This document shows, one piece after another, positions 8,308-17,665 of a DNA stretch of 35,149 nt; positions within the stretch are counted from its first letter, which is position 1; the number at the start of each line of letters is the position of its first letter. The stretch is from NCBI GenBank assembly GCA_024278775.1, contig JAJRSP010000099.1, positions 1 through 35,149 of the forward strand. The letters are read 5' to 3'. The notes beneath the pieces were generated by a model that made no database searches, was not told the origin of the DNA, and saw only the letters and a list, made by a program, of their open reading frames with translations. The stretch is from Planctomycetota bacterium. Lineage in GTDB: Bacteria; Planctomycetota; Phycisphaerae; UBA1845. Made by a program: the position numbers and the translations under genes.

Positions 8308-9531
8308 GTGACCACCCACGCCGTCAAACCAGGGGAGACGCCACGAGGTTCGGACGCGGTGTGTCCGTTGTGTGGGTCGACGTCATCGTTGGCTTTTTGG
8401 GAGATGGGCGGTCTCCCCGTCAAATGTAATGTCTTGTGCGCCACCCGTTCCGAGGCGCTGGGTGTGCCTCGTGCGGACATCCATCTTTCCGTGTGCCGGT
8501 CGTGTGCGTTCATCTGGAATACGTTTTTTGATCCCGATCGGATGGATTACGACCCGACCTACGAAAATGCGCTTCATTTTTCACCCCGTTTTCGAACCTA
8601 TGCCGAGGCGTTGGCACGCGGGCTTGTGGAAGACTACGACCTTCACGGAAAAGATGTGCTGGAGATTGCGTGCGGTGACGGATACTTTCTTCGGTTGCTC
8701 TGCGCGTACGGTTCCAATCGTGGCGTAGGGTTTGATCCCAGCTACACGGAGCGGCCCACCAGCGGCGATGGGCTGGATGTATCGATCGTGCCGGATTATT
8801 ACGGTGAGACCTATGCCGACCGTGCGGCTGATTTTATTTGCTGTCGGCATGCGTTGGAGCACATTCCCGATCCGGTTGCATTTCTTCGTACGGTTCGCCG
8901 GACGATTGGCGAACGACGCGACACGGTGGTTTTTTTTGAGGTGCCCCACGCGATGTTTATCCTGCGTGATCTGAGCGTATGGGATATCATCTATGAACAC
9001 TGCGGTTATTTCACCGCGCGATCACTCACCGTATGTTTCGAGGCGGCCGGGTTCAGGGTGGAGACCGTTCGCGAGGAGTATGACGGGCAGTTTCTGACGC
9101 TGGTGGCGCGGCCTGCCGAGGAAGAAGTTGAGTCGGTGGTGGCCGGTGATTGCGCCGCTGGTGAGGTGGTGGATGCGGCGACGGCTTTTACCGAGCGTTT
9201 TTCGCACAAGTTGGATTCCTGGGCGAAGCAGTTGGCGGACCTGGACGCGAGCGGTCGCCGGGCCGTCCTGTGGGGTGCGGGTTCTAAGGGGATCACGATT
9301 TTGAATATGTTGTCGTCCGAATGCGTGACGGAAAGCGTGGCGTATGTGGTTGATATTAATGAAAGAAAGCACGGGAAATTTGTGTCGGGTACGGGCCAGA
9401 AAATTGTTTCGCCGGAGTTCCTCAAGACGTGTCGGCCCGACGTGGTCATCGTGATGAACCCGGTGTATGAGGGCGAAATTCGTCGTCAGCTCACAGCACT
9501 CGATCTTTCCGTTGACTTGCTGATGGCGTAG
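8308..9531 (+). CDS. Zinc-finger class I SAM methyltransferase, third of three in tandem
   Basis: The chosen start is GTG 8308, 2 nt after the preceding stop; upstream in-frame codons lie within the previous gene. The 407-residue protein has Zn cysteines C19/C22 and C63/C66, a SAM motif VLEIACGDGYFL (about 117-128), and CCRHALEHIPD. The motif IYEH (228-231) corresponds to YHEH, keeping Glu230/His231. The C-terminal domain contains WGAGSKGITILNM. It shares blocks such as FSPRFR, DLHGKDV and RGVGFDPSY with the second copy, consistent with tandem duplication. Either the three enzymes act on different positions, or the later copies have shifted activity. A plausible partner of the rfbF/SDR pair; substrate unknown. 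Confidence 0.78.
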   Translation: MTTHAVKPGETPRGSDAVCPLCGSTSSLAFWEMGGLPVKCNVLCATRSEALGVPRADIHLSVCRSCAFIWNTFFDPDRMDYDPTYENALHFSPRFRTYAEALARGLVEDYDLHGKDVLEIACGDGYFLRLLCAYGSNRGVGFDPSYTERPTSGDGLDVSIVPDYYGETYADRAADFICCRHALEHIPDPVAFLRTVRRTIGERRDTVVFFEVPHAMFILRDLSVWDIIYEHCGYFTARSLTVCFEAAGFRVETVREEYDGQFLTLVARPAEEEVESVVAGDCAAGEVVDAATAFTERFSHKLDSWAKQLADLDASGRRAVLWGAGSKGITILNMLSSECVTESVAYVVDINERKHGKFVSGTGQKIVSPEFLKTCRPDVVIVMNPVYEGEIRRQLTALDLSVDLLMA

Positions 9532-9624
9532 GACATGAATGTGAACGCCATCGGCTCTCCATCGGGGGCGTGGGTGACGGGCTTCTCGTGGTTTCCATGA
9601 CGGGCTCACTGTTGAAAGGGCTGC

Positions 9625-10521
9625 ATGCCTCGCGTTAGTATTGGCATACCGGTGTATAACGCGGAGTCCTATTTGGAGCTTGCGTTACAGTCGCTGCTGG
9701 ATCAGACGTTCGAAGATTTTGAGATTTTGATCTCTGATAATGCTTCGAACGATCGGACGGCGGCGATCTGCCGGGCGTTTGCCGCGCGCGATCGTCGGAT
9801 ACGGTATGAGCGGGCGGCGGAGAACATGGGTGCAGCTCGGAATTACAACCGTGTGTTTGAGATGTCGAGCGGTGCGTATTTCAAGTGGGCGGCGCATGAT
9901 GATTATTGTGCCCCGACCTATCTCGAGCGGTGTGTGGAAGTGCTCGATGGGGCGCCGCCGGGAGTGGTGTTGAGTTATCCCAAAACGTTGGTTATCGATG
10001 CGGCGGGGGCAACGATTCCATGGAACGAGGAGGACCTTGACCTCCGGCAGGCGCGTCCGCGTGATCGACTGCGGCACTTGCTGCGGAATGAGGTGTTGTG
10101 CAATCCGATTTTTGGTGTGATTCGTTCGGCGGCACTGCGACAAACGCGTTTGATCGGCGGTTATAACAGCTCGGACAAAATCGCCCTGGCTGAGCTGGCG
10201 CTGCTGGGTGAGTTTTGGGAGGTACCCGAACGCTTGTTTTATCGAAGGGTGCATCCCGACGATTCCGTGACCGGCAAGCTCCACACGCCGGCCGTCATCG
10301 CGGAGTGGTTTGATCCGAACAATCGCAAGCGGATGCCCATGCCGCGTGGAAAGTTGTTACTCGAGCATCTGCGCGCCGTGGTGCGGACGCGCATCGGGGC
10401 CGCCGAGAAAATGGCATGCCTTCGGGTGGTTCTCAGTGAGTTGTTCAGGACGCCGAGGCAGTGGCGTGTGATCGGTGGCGAGGTGAAGCGTGTGCTGTGG
10501 TGGCGGTGGCGCAGGGGGTAG
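9625..10521 (+). CDS. Family 2 glycosyltransferase
   Basis: A 298-residue GT-A fold transferase. It opens with VSIGIPVYNAESYLELAL, has the nucleotide-binding ISDNASNDRT (about 36-45), ENMGAARNYN, and the metal-binding AHDDY (about 90-94). It would transfer a sugar from an activated donor to a growing lipid-linked repeat unit at the cytoplasmic face of the inner membrane. The Arg-rich C-terminus (about 285-298) could sit at the membrane. A GAAAGGG ribosome site lies close to the ATG. The gene follows the methyltransferase trio after a 93-bp gap. Donor and acceptor cannot be read from the sequence. Confidence 0.88.
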   Translation: MPRVSIGIPVYNAESYLELALQSLLDQTFEDFEILISDNASNDRTAAICRAFAARDRRIRYERAAENMGAARNYNRVFEMSSGAYFKWAAHDDYCAPTYLERCVEVLDGAPPGVVLSYPKTLVIDAAGATIPWNEEDLDLRQARPRDRLRHLLRNEVLCNPIFGVIRSAALRQTRLIGGYNSSDKIALAELALLGEFWEVPERLFYRRVHPDDSVTGKLHTPAVIAEWFDPNNRKRMPMPRGKLLLEHLRAVVRTRIGAAEKMACLRVVLSELFRTPRQWRVIGGEVKRVLWWRWRRG

Positions 10522-10654
10522 TTGATGGGGCTGGGTCGCCGCATGCGCGAGGTATCGTTAGTCGACCAGAGATGGAACGACCAGGGTTGTGAACAGGATC
10601 GTGGGTGAATCGCATGGCCACCTCAGGGATTAGCGTCGTTCTTGTCGAAACCCG

Positions 10655-12208
10655 ATGATAGAGATCAGTAAGCGTTTGGTGCTCATCAACTCGGCGAGCG
10701 CCGCTGTGGCCCGTGTGGCCAACGTGGCGATCCTGTTTTGGATGCACCAGCATCTGGTCCGGCGTCTCAGCGCCGAGGAGTACAGCCTCTACCCGGTGAT
10801 CATGGGGCTGACGGTATTTGTACCCCTGTTGAGTATCGTGCTTACAGGTGGTATGTCGCGCTATGTCGTCGAGGCCTATTCGCGTGAAGATCGTGGTAGT
10901 GTCGTGCAGATTGTCTCCACGATGTTTCCCCTCCTTCTCGCCGCGGGGATCGTTGTCCTGGTGGGTGGTGGGCTGTTCGCGTGGCATATCGACGCCATCG
11001 TAAAGGTGGCCCCGGAACGACTCTGGGACGCTCGGATCATGATGGGGCTGATGGTGCTGTTGGTGGCCGTGGGGTTGCCGCTTGCTCCGTTCCAGGTCGG
11101 TCTCTATGTCAAACAGAAGTTCATTTGGATCAGTCTCCTCGCGGTGGGTGCGCAGCTCATCCGTGTGACGGTTCTCGTGGTTTTGTTATTGGGCGTCAGC
11201 ACGCGTATTATCTGGGTTCCGGTGGCTACGGTGAGTGCGGAGTTGACGCGGCACCTCGTGGTGTTGATTATCTCCCAACGTTTAATACCGATGTTGAAAT
11301 TTCGTGTGGCATCCATCCGGTGGCGAACCGCCGGCAAGTTGATGTCGTTTGGCTGGTGGACTCTGGTGGCGAAACTGGCGGATACGTTGCGGACCGGAGT
11401 GAATCCCCTCATTCTCAAGAATCTGGCCGGGGCTTTTGATGTGGTGTGTTTTAATGTGGGTTGGATGTTTTTCTATCAAATTCAGCTCGCCACTACCACG
11501 CTGACTTCTCCCGTCCTGCCTGCCATGACAGCGATGTATGCCCACGGTGACAAAGATCGGTTGCGTCGTACGTATTTGCGCGGCGGTCGTTATGCGTTGT
11601 GGGCGGTGATGTTGGCGGCCACGCCGTTGATCGTTTTTCGTGAATCGCTGATCACGCTTTATGTGGGGTCGGAGTATCTCATGGCAGGTTCGGTGATGGC
11701 TCTGCTGCTCCTGCAATTTCCCATGTCGCATGCCAACATCATGCTTTATAACGTTGCCTATGCCGTGGACCGGATGCGTCCGTTGGCTTTGTGGTTGATT
11801 ATCACCCAGGTCGCTACGCTGGCGTTGACACTTTGGCTCGTGGCCTCCTACGAGATGGGGGCGATGGGCGCTGCCGTGTCGAGTACGGTGGTGGCTGCGA
11901 TCGCGTGTCCGTTGTTCCTTTACCCTCTCGGTTTGCGCATGGTCGATGCCCCGATATGGTCTCTGGTTCGTGAGACGATGATACCGGGATTTGCTCCTAT
12001 GATGGCGGGCGGTGTGGTGTGGCTTGGTGTGGGGTTGGTGGTTTCCCCCTCAAGCTGGGTGGCGTTGGCGTTATGTTTCCTGGCAGGTGCTCTGGTTTAC
12101 ATAGTGGTGTTGTGGGCGTTTTGCCTCCAGGTGCAGGAACGGCGGGATTTGGTGGCCGCGTTGGGCCGGGCAAAAGCGCGGTTCTGGCCAGCGGCTGATA
12201 CGGCGTGA
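10655..12208 (+). CDS. Wzx-type polysaccharide flippase (MATE/MVF-like)
   Basis: The 517-residue protein has a dozen or more hydrophobic segments spread across its length, with short charged loops. It starts with a typical flippase N-terminus (LVLINSASAAVARVANVAILFWM) and SAEEYSLYPVIMG, and carries FGWWTLVAKLADTLRTGVNPLILKNL mid-protein (about 230-255). Length and pattern match Wzx-like translocases that flip undecaprenyl-linked repeat units across the inner membrane. It fits with the Wzy-like polymerase at 16277 and the Wzz-like protein at the left edge. The ribosome site is weak. The 133-bp gap before it shows no clear feature. Confidence 0.85.
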   Translation: MIEISKRLVLINSASAAVARVANVAILFWMHQHLVRRLSAEEYSLYPVIMGLTVFVPLLSIVLTGGMSRYVVEAYSREDRGSVVQIVSTMFPLLLAAGIVVLVGGGLFAWHIDAIVKVAPERLWDARIMMGLMVLLVAVGLPLAPFQVGLYVKQKFIWISLLAVGAQLIRVTVLVVLLLGVSTRIIWVPVATVSAELTRHLVVLIISQRLIPMLKFRVASIRWRTAGKLMSFGWWTLVAKLADTLRTGVNPLILKNLAGAFDVVCFNVGWMFFYQIQLATTTLTSPVLPAMTAMYAHGDKDRLRRTYLRGGRYALWAVMLAATPLIVFRESLITLYVGSEYLMAGSVMALLLLQFPMSHANIMLYNVAYAVDRMRPLALWLIITQVATLALTLWLVASYEMGAMGAAVSSTVVAAIACPLFLYPLGLRMVDAPIWSLVRETMIPGFAPMMAGGVVWLGVGLVVSPSSWVALALCFLAGALVYIVVLWAFCLQVQERRDLVAALGRAKARFWPAADTA

Positions 12209-12275
12209 TCAGAGAAAGATACCTTGTGATGGGAACGTATGATGGTTTTACCACGCCACACCAAAGGGGGGATGC

Positions 12276-13247
12276 ATGACCTCGAATAGCGTGTCGCATC
12301 CACCTGTCAGCGTGGTGATACCGAGCTACAACCGCGAGGGTGTCATCTGTCGTTGCGTTGACAGCGTATTGTCTCAGACGGTGGCACCAGATGAAATCAT
12401 CGTAGTGGATGACGGCTCAAGCGACAACACGCGCGCCGTGCTGCGGGATCAATACGGTGATCGTATCCGCTACGTCTATCAGGATAACCGCGGTGTAGCC
12501 AGTGCAAGAAATACCGGTATTCACGAGGCTAACCATGAGTTGATTGCGTTTTTGGACAGCGATGACACATGGATGCCGCGCAAGTTGGAACTTCAGCTTC
12601 CGGCTATGTCGGATCCGCGTGTGGTGCTCTCGGCCACCAATTGGTGCTGGTTCGACCGACCGGACGAGTCCATTTTCGAACAGATCGGGTTGAGTTTCGA
12701 ACATGAGCCGGAGATTCAGATCCATCCGTTACTCACGATGGCGCGCATGGGGCGTAACAGCATGCTGCTCCAAACATGTATCTGTCGAGCGCACCATCTG
12801 CGAAGGGTGGGCGGGTGTGACGAGCGGTTGCGTTTTGCGGATGATACGCGGTTGTTGTTTCGCATGGCTGCGGAGGGCGCGTTCGCGATTTTTTCGACCC
12901 CGCTACTTCTTCGTGACCCTCCGGATTCTGAAGGCAAACTCACCCAAACTTCCAGTCTGGCCTATCAACGCGAACATGTGGATGCCATTGTGGAAATACT
13001 CTTGGAATCCTACGGTCGTGCGGCCCACGCGCCTGCGATAGTCAGAAAGACAATCCGTCGTCTGACGGCGTTTCATCTGGCCAGGCAGGCTCGCCACCAT
13101 GCCATAGACGGCGAATATGCTGCGGCCCGGCGCCGATTCCTTGAGTCCCTCGTTTTCTGTGTGATAGGTCAATCAACCGCCAAGAGTTTGGTCGGGCTTG
13201 TTTCCCCCCGGCTGTTTGCCGCATTTGCGAGAAGGGCGATCAAGTGA
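12276..13247 (+). CDS. Family 2 glycosyltransferase
   Basis: The 323-residue protein has a clean GT2 N-terminal domain: VSVVIPSYNREGVICRCVDSV (starting at residue 11), IIVVDDGSSDNT (about 41-52), NRGVASARNTGI, and the DxD-type AFLDSDDTW (about 91-99). The C-terminal third is basic and helical-looking and may associate with the membrane. A strong AAAGGGGGG ribosome site lies just before ATG 12276. It sits directly after the flippase, within the polysaccharide operon. The sugar transferred is unknown. Confidence 0.9.
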   Translation: MTSNSVSHPPVSVVIPSYNREGVICRCVDSVLSQTVAPDEIIVVDDGSSDNTRAVLRDQYGDRIRYVYQDNRGVASARNTGIHEANHELIAFLDSDDTWMPRKLELQLPAMSDPRVVLSATNWCWFDRPDESIFEQIGLSFEHEPEIQIHPLLTMARMGRNSMLLQTCICRAHHLRRVGGCDERLRFADDTRLLFRMAAEGAFAIFSTPLLLRDPPDSEGKLTQTSSLAYQREHVDAIVEILLESYGRAAHAPAIVRKTIRRLTAFHLARQARHHAIDGEYAAARRRFLESLVFCVIGQSTAKSLVGLVSPRLFAAFARRAIK

Positions 13248-13433
13248 CCCCATGAACGACACCACGCCGTATGTGATGCTCATCTCAGGGGTGGGAGTGT
13301 GGGGTTGGTTTGTTGATGTGCGCGGTGATGGTCATGAGTCAGTGGACGCCTTATCATGGGCGGATCCGAGTCACCACCATCGTTTGGGTATCTGCCCGGG
13401 GCGTGGCCATGGTACCGGAGGGAGTGTGCTCTC

Positions 13434-14084
13434 ATGACACACCGCAGCGACAAGGACAGAATCCCCGACAGCTCCCACTATTCGATGGATTATGTCTGTG
13501 GCGATCGGATTCATAGCTTCGCGCACCAGCTTCTCCAGGTACTCCGACTCGAGCCGACAAGTGTGCTGGAGATTGGCGTGGGTGCGGGTATCGTGACCAG
13601 CGTGCTTCGACAGCTTGGTATTTCGGTGACGACGATGGATATCGAGCGAAGCGTCGAGCCCGACATTGTCGCCTCTGTTATGGACATGCCCATCGACGAC
13701 GGCGGGTTTGACGTGGGATTGTGTTGCCAAGTGCTCGAACACATGCGTTTTGAAATGTTTGGAGACGCTCTAGCCGAGCTCCACCGTGTCGTCAGGCGAG
13801 CGTTGGTGCTGAGCCTTCCGGATGTGACGCGATATCTGGAACTCTCGTGTTATCTTCCGTTACTTGGTCGGCGTCAGCTGGCTTGTGGCTTACCGCGTAT
13901 CCGTCGCCGGAAGATGCCGGCCAGCCGTTTGGAAGAAATGGGGCACTACTGGGAAATTGGATTTGACGGCTATCCCTTAAGAAAAGTGTTGGCCGAAGCG
14001 CAATCAGCGGGCTGGCGATGTCGGAACACGTGGCGTGTACCGGAGCTACCCTGGCACCGTTTTTTCCTTCTGTATGGCGAATAG
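13434..14084 (+). CDS. Class I SAM-dependent methyltransferase
   Basis: A 216-residue protein starting at ATG 13434, chosen because GGAGGGAG at 13417-13424 is well spaced before it; the in-frame ATG at 13356 has no such site. Motif I is VLEIGVGAG (about 44-52), MDIERSVEPDIV follows, and the post-motif is CCQVLEHM (about 97-104), typical of methyltransferase 11-type small-molecule enzymes. RALVLSLPDVTRYLEL continues the Rossmann pattern. Its position among glycosyltransferases suggests methylation of a sugar or polysaccharide end group, possibly for chain termination. That is inference. Confidence 0.82.
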   Translation: MTHRSDKDRIPDSSHYSMDYVCGDRIHSFAHQLLQVLRLEPTSVLEIGVGAGIVTSVLRQLGISVTTMDIERSVEPDIVASVMDMPIDDGGFDVGLCCQVLEHMRFEMFGDALAELHRVVRRALVLSLPDVTRYLELSCYLPLLGRRQLACGLPRIRRRKMPASRLEEMGHYWEIGFDGYPLRKVLAEAQSAGWRCRNTWRVPELPWHRFFLLYGE

Positions 14085-14239
14085 GAACATCGCCGGCAGT
14101 GGAAAAGGTGGACGGTCTGGCGGGTGGTTCCTTGAGCTGCTTTCCGCTTGAGTGATCGGCTTGTTGCCGAGAGCCAGTCCGGGCTCGTGACACGCTGGTG
14201 GTCTTTCCCCTGCGTCGAGAAGAGTATCCAGGTCATCCC

Positions 14240-14875
14240 ATGACTGACACCGCATACCATGTCGTGACTGTATCGGGCCATCCGCGGTCCTGGTTGCTTC
14301 GGATTGTGGCGGCGGTGTGTCGGAACATGCTCGCGATCATGTGGAGGCGCCGCCTGGCCAAGTTTGGACGCGGTTCGGAGATTGCGACTCCGGCGTATAT
14401 TGCCGGCGGTCGGTCGATTGCCATCGGGGAATCGGTGCGCATCTGGCGGTCTGCGCGCATTGAGGCTGTCGGCGCGTGTGGCGCACACCCCAAGGTGTTC
14501 ATTGGCGATCGCACTGTGATTCAGCCCCACGTTCATATTGGCGCGGCCGAGTCCGTCCGAATTGGTGAGGGTGCGTTGTTTGCTTCGTATGTGTATATCA
14601 CCGATCACGATCACGACTACCTCGATCCTTCTGACCCGGTGGTCAGCAATGGCCGCGTACTCACGTCGCCGGTGTCGATCGGTGATTATGTCAGGCTTGG
14701 CGAGCAGGTGATGGTACTCAAAGGCGTGACGATTGGTGAGCGGAGCATTATCGGCGCGAGCAGTGTGGTCACTCGGGATGTGCCCCCCTACTCGATCGCC
14801 GTAGGTTCGCCGGCCCGCGTGGTCAAACGGTACGATCGGGATCGCGGTGAGTGGATCAAGGTGGATTCGAAGTGA
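14240..14875 (+). CDS. Hexapeptide-repeat (left-handed beta-helix) acyltransferase
   Basis: The 211-residue protein carries hexapeptide repeats through most of its length, for example SIAIGE, VFIGDR, VRIGEG, VSIGDY, VTIGER and SIIGASSVVTRDV. The catalytic-type His cluster is YITDHDHDYLD, and the C-terminus ends in the usual YSIAVGSPARVVKRY. This is the WcaF/WbbJ/LacA-like O-acetyltransferase pattern, so it probably acetylates a sugar of the polysaccharide using acetyl-CoA. ATG 14240 gives the expected length; a GTG at 14198 would add 14 unconvincing residues. A hydrophobic Arg-flanked stretch near residues 18-34 could touch the membrane. It overlaps the next gene by 4 bp (GTGA). Confidence 0.87.
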   Translation: MTDTAYHVVTVSGHPRSWLLRIVAAVCRNMLAIMWRRRLAKFGRGSEIATPAYIAGGRSIAIGESVRIWRSARIEAVGACGAHPKVFIGDRTVIQPHVHIGAAESVRIGEGALFASYVYITDHDHDYLDPSDPVVSNGRVLTSPVSIGDYVRLGEQVMVLKGVTIGERSIIGASSVVTRDVPPYSIAVGSPARVVKRYDRDRGEWIKVDSK

Positions 14876-16239
14876 AACACGTGTTGGTGCTTGCCTACTA
14901 TTTCCCTCCTGACGGGGGAGCGGGCACGCAGCGTATGGTCAAGTTTGTGAAATACTTGCGCGGGTGTGGCTGGCGCGCGACGGTGGTCACGCGCAGGCCC
15001 CCCACGGAACGTGGGATGTGGAATCCTGAAGACGCGTCGCTTGGGGCCGAGATCGAAGGCGAAACGGAGATCGTTCGCGCGGCGATGCCGGAGGCGTCCG
15101 GCGAATGGGCTTCTTCTCTTCCCGCTCTCGATCCCTTGCAGCCCTGGATTGGACCGGCGTTCGACACTGCTCGCGAAGTGGCTCAAAGTCGCAAGGTTGA
15201 TGCTGTGCTGGTGACTATGTCACCGTTTTCACTTTGCTACGTGGGACGACGCCTTCAGACCGAGGTGGGTGTGCCGGTGGTGTATGATCTTCGTGACCCG
15301 TGGGCGCTCGATGGTTGGCGTAGCCATGCCCATTGGTTTGTCTGGCGGCGTGATTTCAAGATCATGGCGGAGACCCTCACGGCCGCCGACGGCGTGATCG
15401 CCAATACACCGGAGGCCAAAAAGGCGATCGGCGAACGGATGCCGATCCACCCCGATGATCGAATGGTGGTCATCCCGAACGGGTATGATTTGGGTGATTT
15501 TTCCGGTGCGGCGGGGACGCGGCGTGATCGGGGGGGGGCGGACGAGCCGTTCTATCTCGTTCATACGGGTACGTTGCACAGCCGAATGTTGTACCACAAG
15601 ACGCCCCTTCATCGATTCGTGGCGAACTGGATTCGATACCGAGCGGAGCCGATCAAGCCGGCCGGTCGGACGCCGTTTTATTTGCTTCGGGCGCTTGCCG
15701 TACTGCGCGATCGCCGACACCCGCTGATGTCACGCCTCAAGGTGGTTTTTGTGGGACAGGCGGATGAAGCTAGCCTTCGCTGCGTGCGCGAACAGGGCAT
15801 GGAGGCGGTCGTCACGTTTACCGGATATCTGCCTCACGCGGACTCGATCGATTGGCTGTGCCGGGCCGATGCGCTGTTTCTTCCGCTGCACGGTTTACCG
15901 CCGGGACGCCGGAGTTTGATTGTGCCGGGCAAGACGTATGAATACCTCGCCGCGGGCCGACCGATCTTGGGGTGTCTTCCTGAGGGGGACGCGCGAGACC
16001 TTGTGGAGGCTTCAGGGGTCGGGTTTTGTGCCGATCCGTGTGACCACCTTGCGATTGCCGATGCGCTGGCAACGCTCTTTGAATCGCACGAGGATGGGCG
16101 GCATGGTTCGGCGACACCCGCTCCGTGGATCGAGCGGTATTCGCGTAAGCACCAAACTGAACAACTGGCCTCCTTTCTCGATCGTGTGGTCAGTGTGCGA
16201 AAGCTTGGTGCGGCGGACAACGTCAAGGTTGTCGTTTGA
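14872..16239 (+). CDS. Family 4 glycosyltransferase
   Basis: The 455-residue GT-B protein starts at GTG 14872, overlapping the previous stop (GTGA), with AAGGTGG just upstream. The N-terminal domain has LVLAYYFPPDGGAGTQRMVKF, the class opening. The linker has VYDLRDPWALDGW and VIPNGYDLGDF. The C-terminal domain has VVFVGQADEASL, FTGYLPHADSIDWLCRADALFLPL, and the donor-binding PGKTYEYLAAGRPILG. About 20-25 residues appear inserted after HTGTLHSR compared with typical relatives. A run of nine G (15530-15538) encodes part of RDRGGAD near residue 220 and could slip. Donor sugar unknown. Confidence 0.88.
   Translation: MKHVLVLAYYFPPDGGAGTQRMVKFVKYLRGCGWRATVVTRRPPTERGMWNPEDASLGAEIEGETEIVRAAMPEASGEWASSLPALDPLQPWIGPAFDTAREVAQSRKVDAVLVTMSPFSLCYVGRRLQTEVGVPVVYDLRDPWALDGWRSHAHWFVWRRDFKIMAETLTAADGVIANTPEAKKAIGERMPIHPDDRMVVIPNGYDLGDFSGAAGTRRDRGGADEPFYLVHTGTLHSRMLYHKTPLHRFVANWIRYRAEPIKPAGRTPFYLLRALAVLRDRRHPLMSRLKVVFVGQADEASLRCVREQGMEAVVTFTGYLPHADSIDWLCRADALFLPLHGLPPGRRSLIVPGKTYEYLAAGRPILGCLPEGDARDLVEASGVGFCADPCDHLAIADALATLFESHEDGRHGSATPAPWIERYSRKHQTEQLASFLDRVVSVRKLGAADNVKVVV
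15530..15538 (+). repeat. Nine-G homopolymer inside GT4 coding sequence
   Basis: Nine consecutive G residues occur within the GT4 reading frame (codons CGG GGG GGG GCG). It is the longest homopolymer I noticed in a coding region here. Loss or gain of one G would frameshift the protein at about residue 220 of 455. Confidence 0.8.
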
Positions 16240-16276
16240 CGAAAAAACCGATTCGTGACGAAAACGCTCCGGCTGA

Positions 16277-17665
16277 ATGACGATGGATAGCTTCGCGGGA
16301 TCCAATCTCGATTACACGAATCACACGACGCTACATCCGATCGGGTTTGTGGCGATGATGGTTCTTGGTGTGGCTCTACTTATGGTGCCGCGCCGTTTTG
16401 CCCTGCTGCCGATCATCATCATGGCTTGTTTTATCGCTCCCGCGCAGCGCGTGGTCGTGGGGGGGCTGGATTTCAACTTCTTACGAATCATGGTGCTGTT
16501 TGGTTGGGCTCGGATTCTGCTTTGGAGTGAGACTCGCGGTTTTATCTGGAAACCCCTTGATTCGGTATTGATCTGTTGGGCGGTGAGCGGCACGGTGGCC
16601 TATTCACTTCTTTACGGAACCACCAGCGCGCTGGTGAACCGGCTCGGAAGCGCCTTCGACGCTGTGGGGATGTATTTTCTTTTCAGGTGCCTGGTCAAGA
16701 ACTGGGCCGACGCTCAGAGGATTGTTTTCAGTTTCGCGATGGTGAGCATTCCCGTGGCCGTGGCTTTTGCTATTGAGGCCATGACCCGACGGAACGCATT
16801 TGCCGTTTTTGGCGGCGTGCCGGCGGTGACGATGCTCCGTGAAGGTCGCTTGCGATGTCAGGGGGCGTTTGCTCATCCGATCATGGCCGGATGTTTTTGG
16901 GCGGCGCTGGTGCCTCTGTTTGGGGCCAGCTGGTGGGCTGATCGTCGAGCCAGGAACTGGGCTTCGATCGGTTTGGTCTGCGCGGGTTTGATCGTGGTGT
17001 TCTCCGCATCGAGTACCCCGGTGATGGCCGTTTTTGCCGGAATGGTTGGATGGCTCTGTTTTCGATGGCGGCACATGATGAGTGCGATTCGATGGGGCGC
17101 GGTGCTCACCTTAGTGGCACTACATCTTGTGATGAAAGCGCCGGTCTGGCACCTGATCGCGAGATTAGACATTGTGGGTGGGAGTACGGGGTGGCATCGT
17201 TACCACCTGATCGATCAATGTATCAACCATTTTTCCGAGTGGGCGCTGCTCGGCACCACGTCCACGGCCCATTGGGGTTGGGGATTGGCTGACGTCACAA
17301 ACCAATATGTCTTGGAGGCCGTGCGTGGCGGTGCCATTACACTGGCCCTATTCCTGTTGATCATCGCGATGGCATTTCGCGATGTCGGGCGGACCTGGCA
17401 TGCCATGTCACGCAACCGTCCGTTGCTTCTGATGTCGTGGGCGTTGGGCGTTTGCCTCTTCGTGCATTGCATGAGCTATATTGCGGTATCTTATTTTGGT
17501 CAAATCATCGTCGTGTGGTATTTGTTGTTGGCCATGATTGCGAGTTTGTCACCGGTGTCCGGTGTTCGGTTCAGGTCTCCGGCCGTGGTACCCAGCCGCC
17601 CACGCGACGACATGCCGGCGCCACGTTCCTCTTGGTCGAGGCCCCCACCCACGCACCCGGTGTGA
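16277..17665 (+). CDS. Wzy/O-antigen-ligase-like polysaccharide polymerase
   Basis: A 462-residue polytopic membrane protein with about ten or more hydrophobic stretches, such as IGFVAMMVLGVALLMV, IIIMACFIAP and MYFLFRCLVKNW. It has the characteristic RCQGAFAHPIMAG (about 195-207) and a large periplasmic loop with Trp, His and Tyr. EGRLRCQGAFxHP followed by a large external loop is typical of the O-antigen ligase/Wzy (Wzy_C-like) superfamily. It would polymerise flipped repeat units at the periplasmic face. The last 35 or so residues are Pro/Arg-rich and look disordered. The ribosome site is weak; ATG 16277 or 16283 could serve. Confidence 0.82.
   Translation: MTMDSFAGSNLDYTNHTTLHPIGFVAMMVLGVALLMVPRRFALLPIIIMACFIAPAQRVVVGGLDFNFLRIMVLFGWARILLWSETRGFIWKPLDSVLICWAVSGTVAYSLLYGTTSALVNRLGSAFDAVGMYFLFRCLVKNWADAQRIVFSFAMVSIPVAVAFAIEAMTRRNAFAVFGGVPAVTMLREGRLRCQGAFAHPIMAGCFWAALVPLFGASWWADRRARNWASIGLVCAGLIVVFSASSTPVMAVFAGMVGWLCFRWRHMMSAIRWGAVLTLVALHLVMKAPVWHLIARLDIVGGSTGWHRYHLIDQCINHFSEWALLGTTSTAHWGWGLADVTNQYVLEAVRGGAITLALFLLIIAMAFRDVGRTWHAMSRNRPLLLMSWALGVCLFVHCMSYIAVSYFGQIIVVWYLLLAMIASLSPVSGVRFRSPAVVPSRPRDDMPAPRSSWSRPPPTHPV

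Noticed and set aside
8932..8940. Run of eight T in the third methyltransferase gene as a slippage or terminator site
   Set aside because: It encodes a conserved Val-Phe-Phe-Glu segment also present in the paralogue and has no hairpin before it.
13252..13437. Possible 61-codon small gene in the gap before the methyltransferase at 13434
   Set aside because: No convincing ribosome site, no recognisable motif, and it overlaps the supported start region of the next gene.
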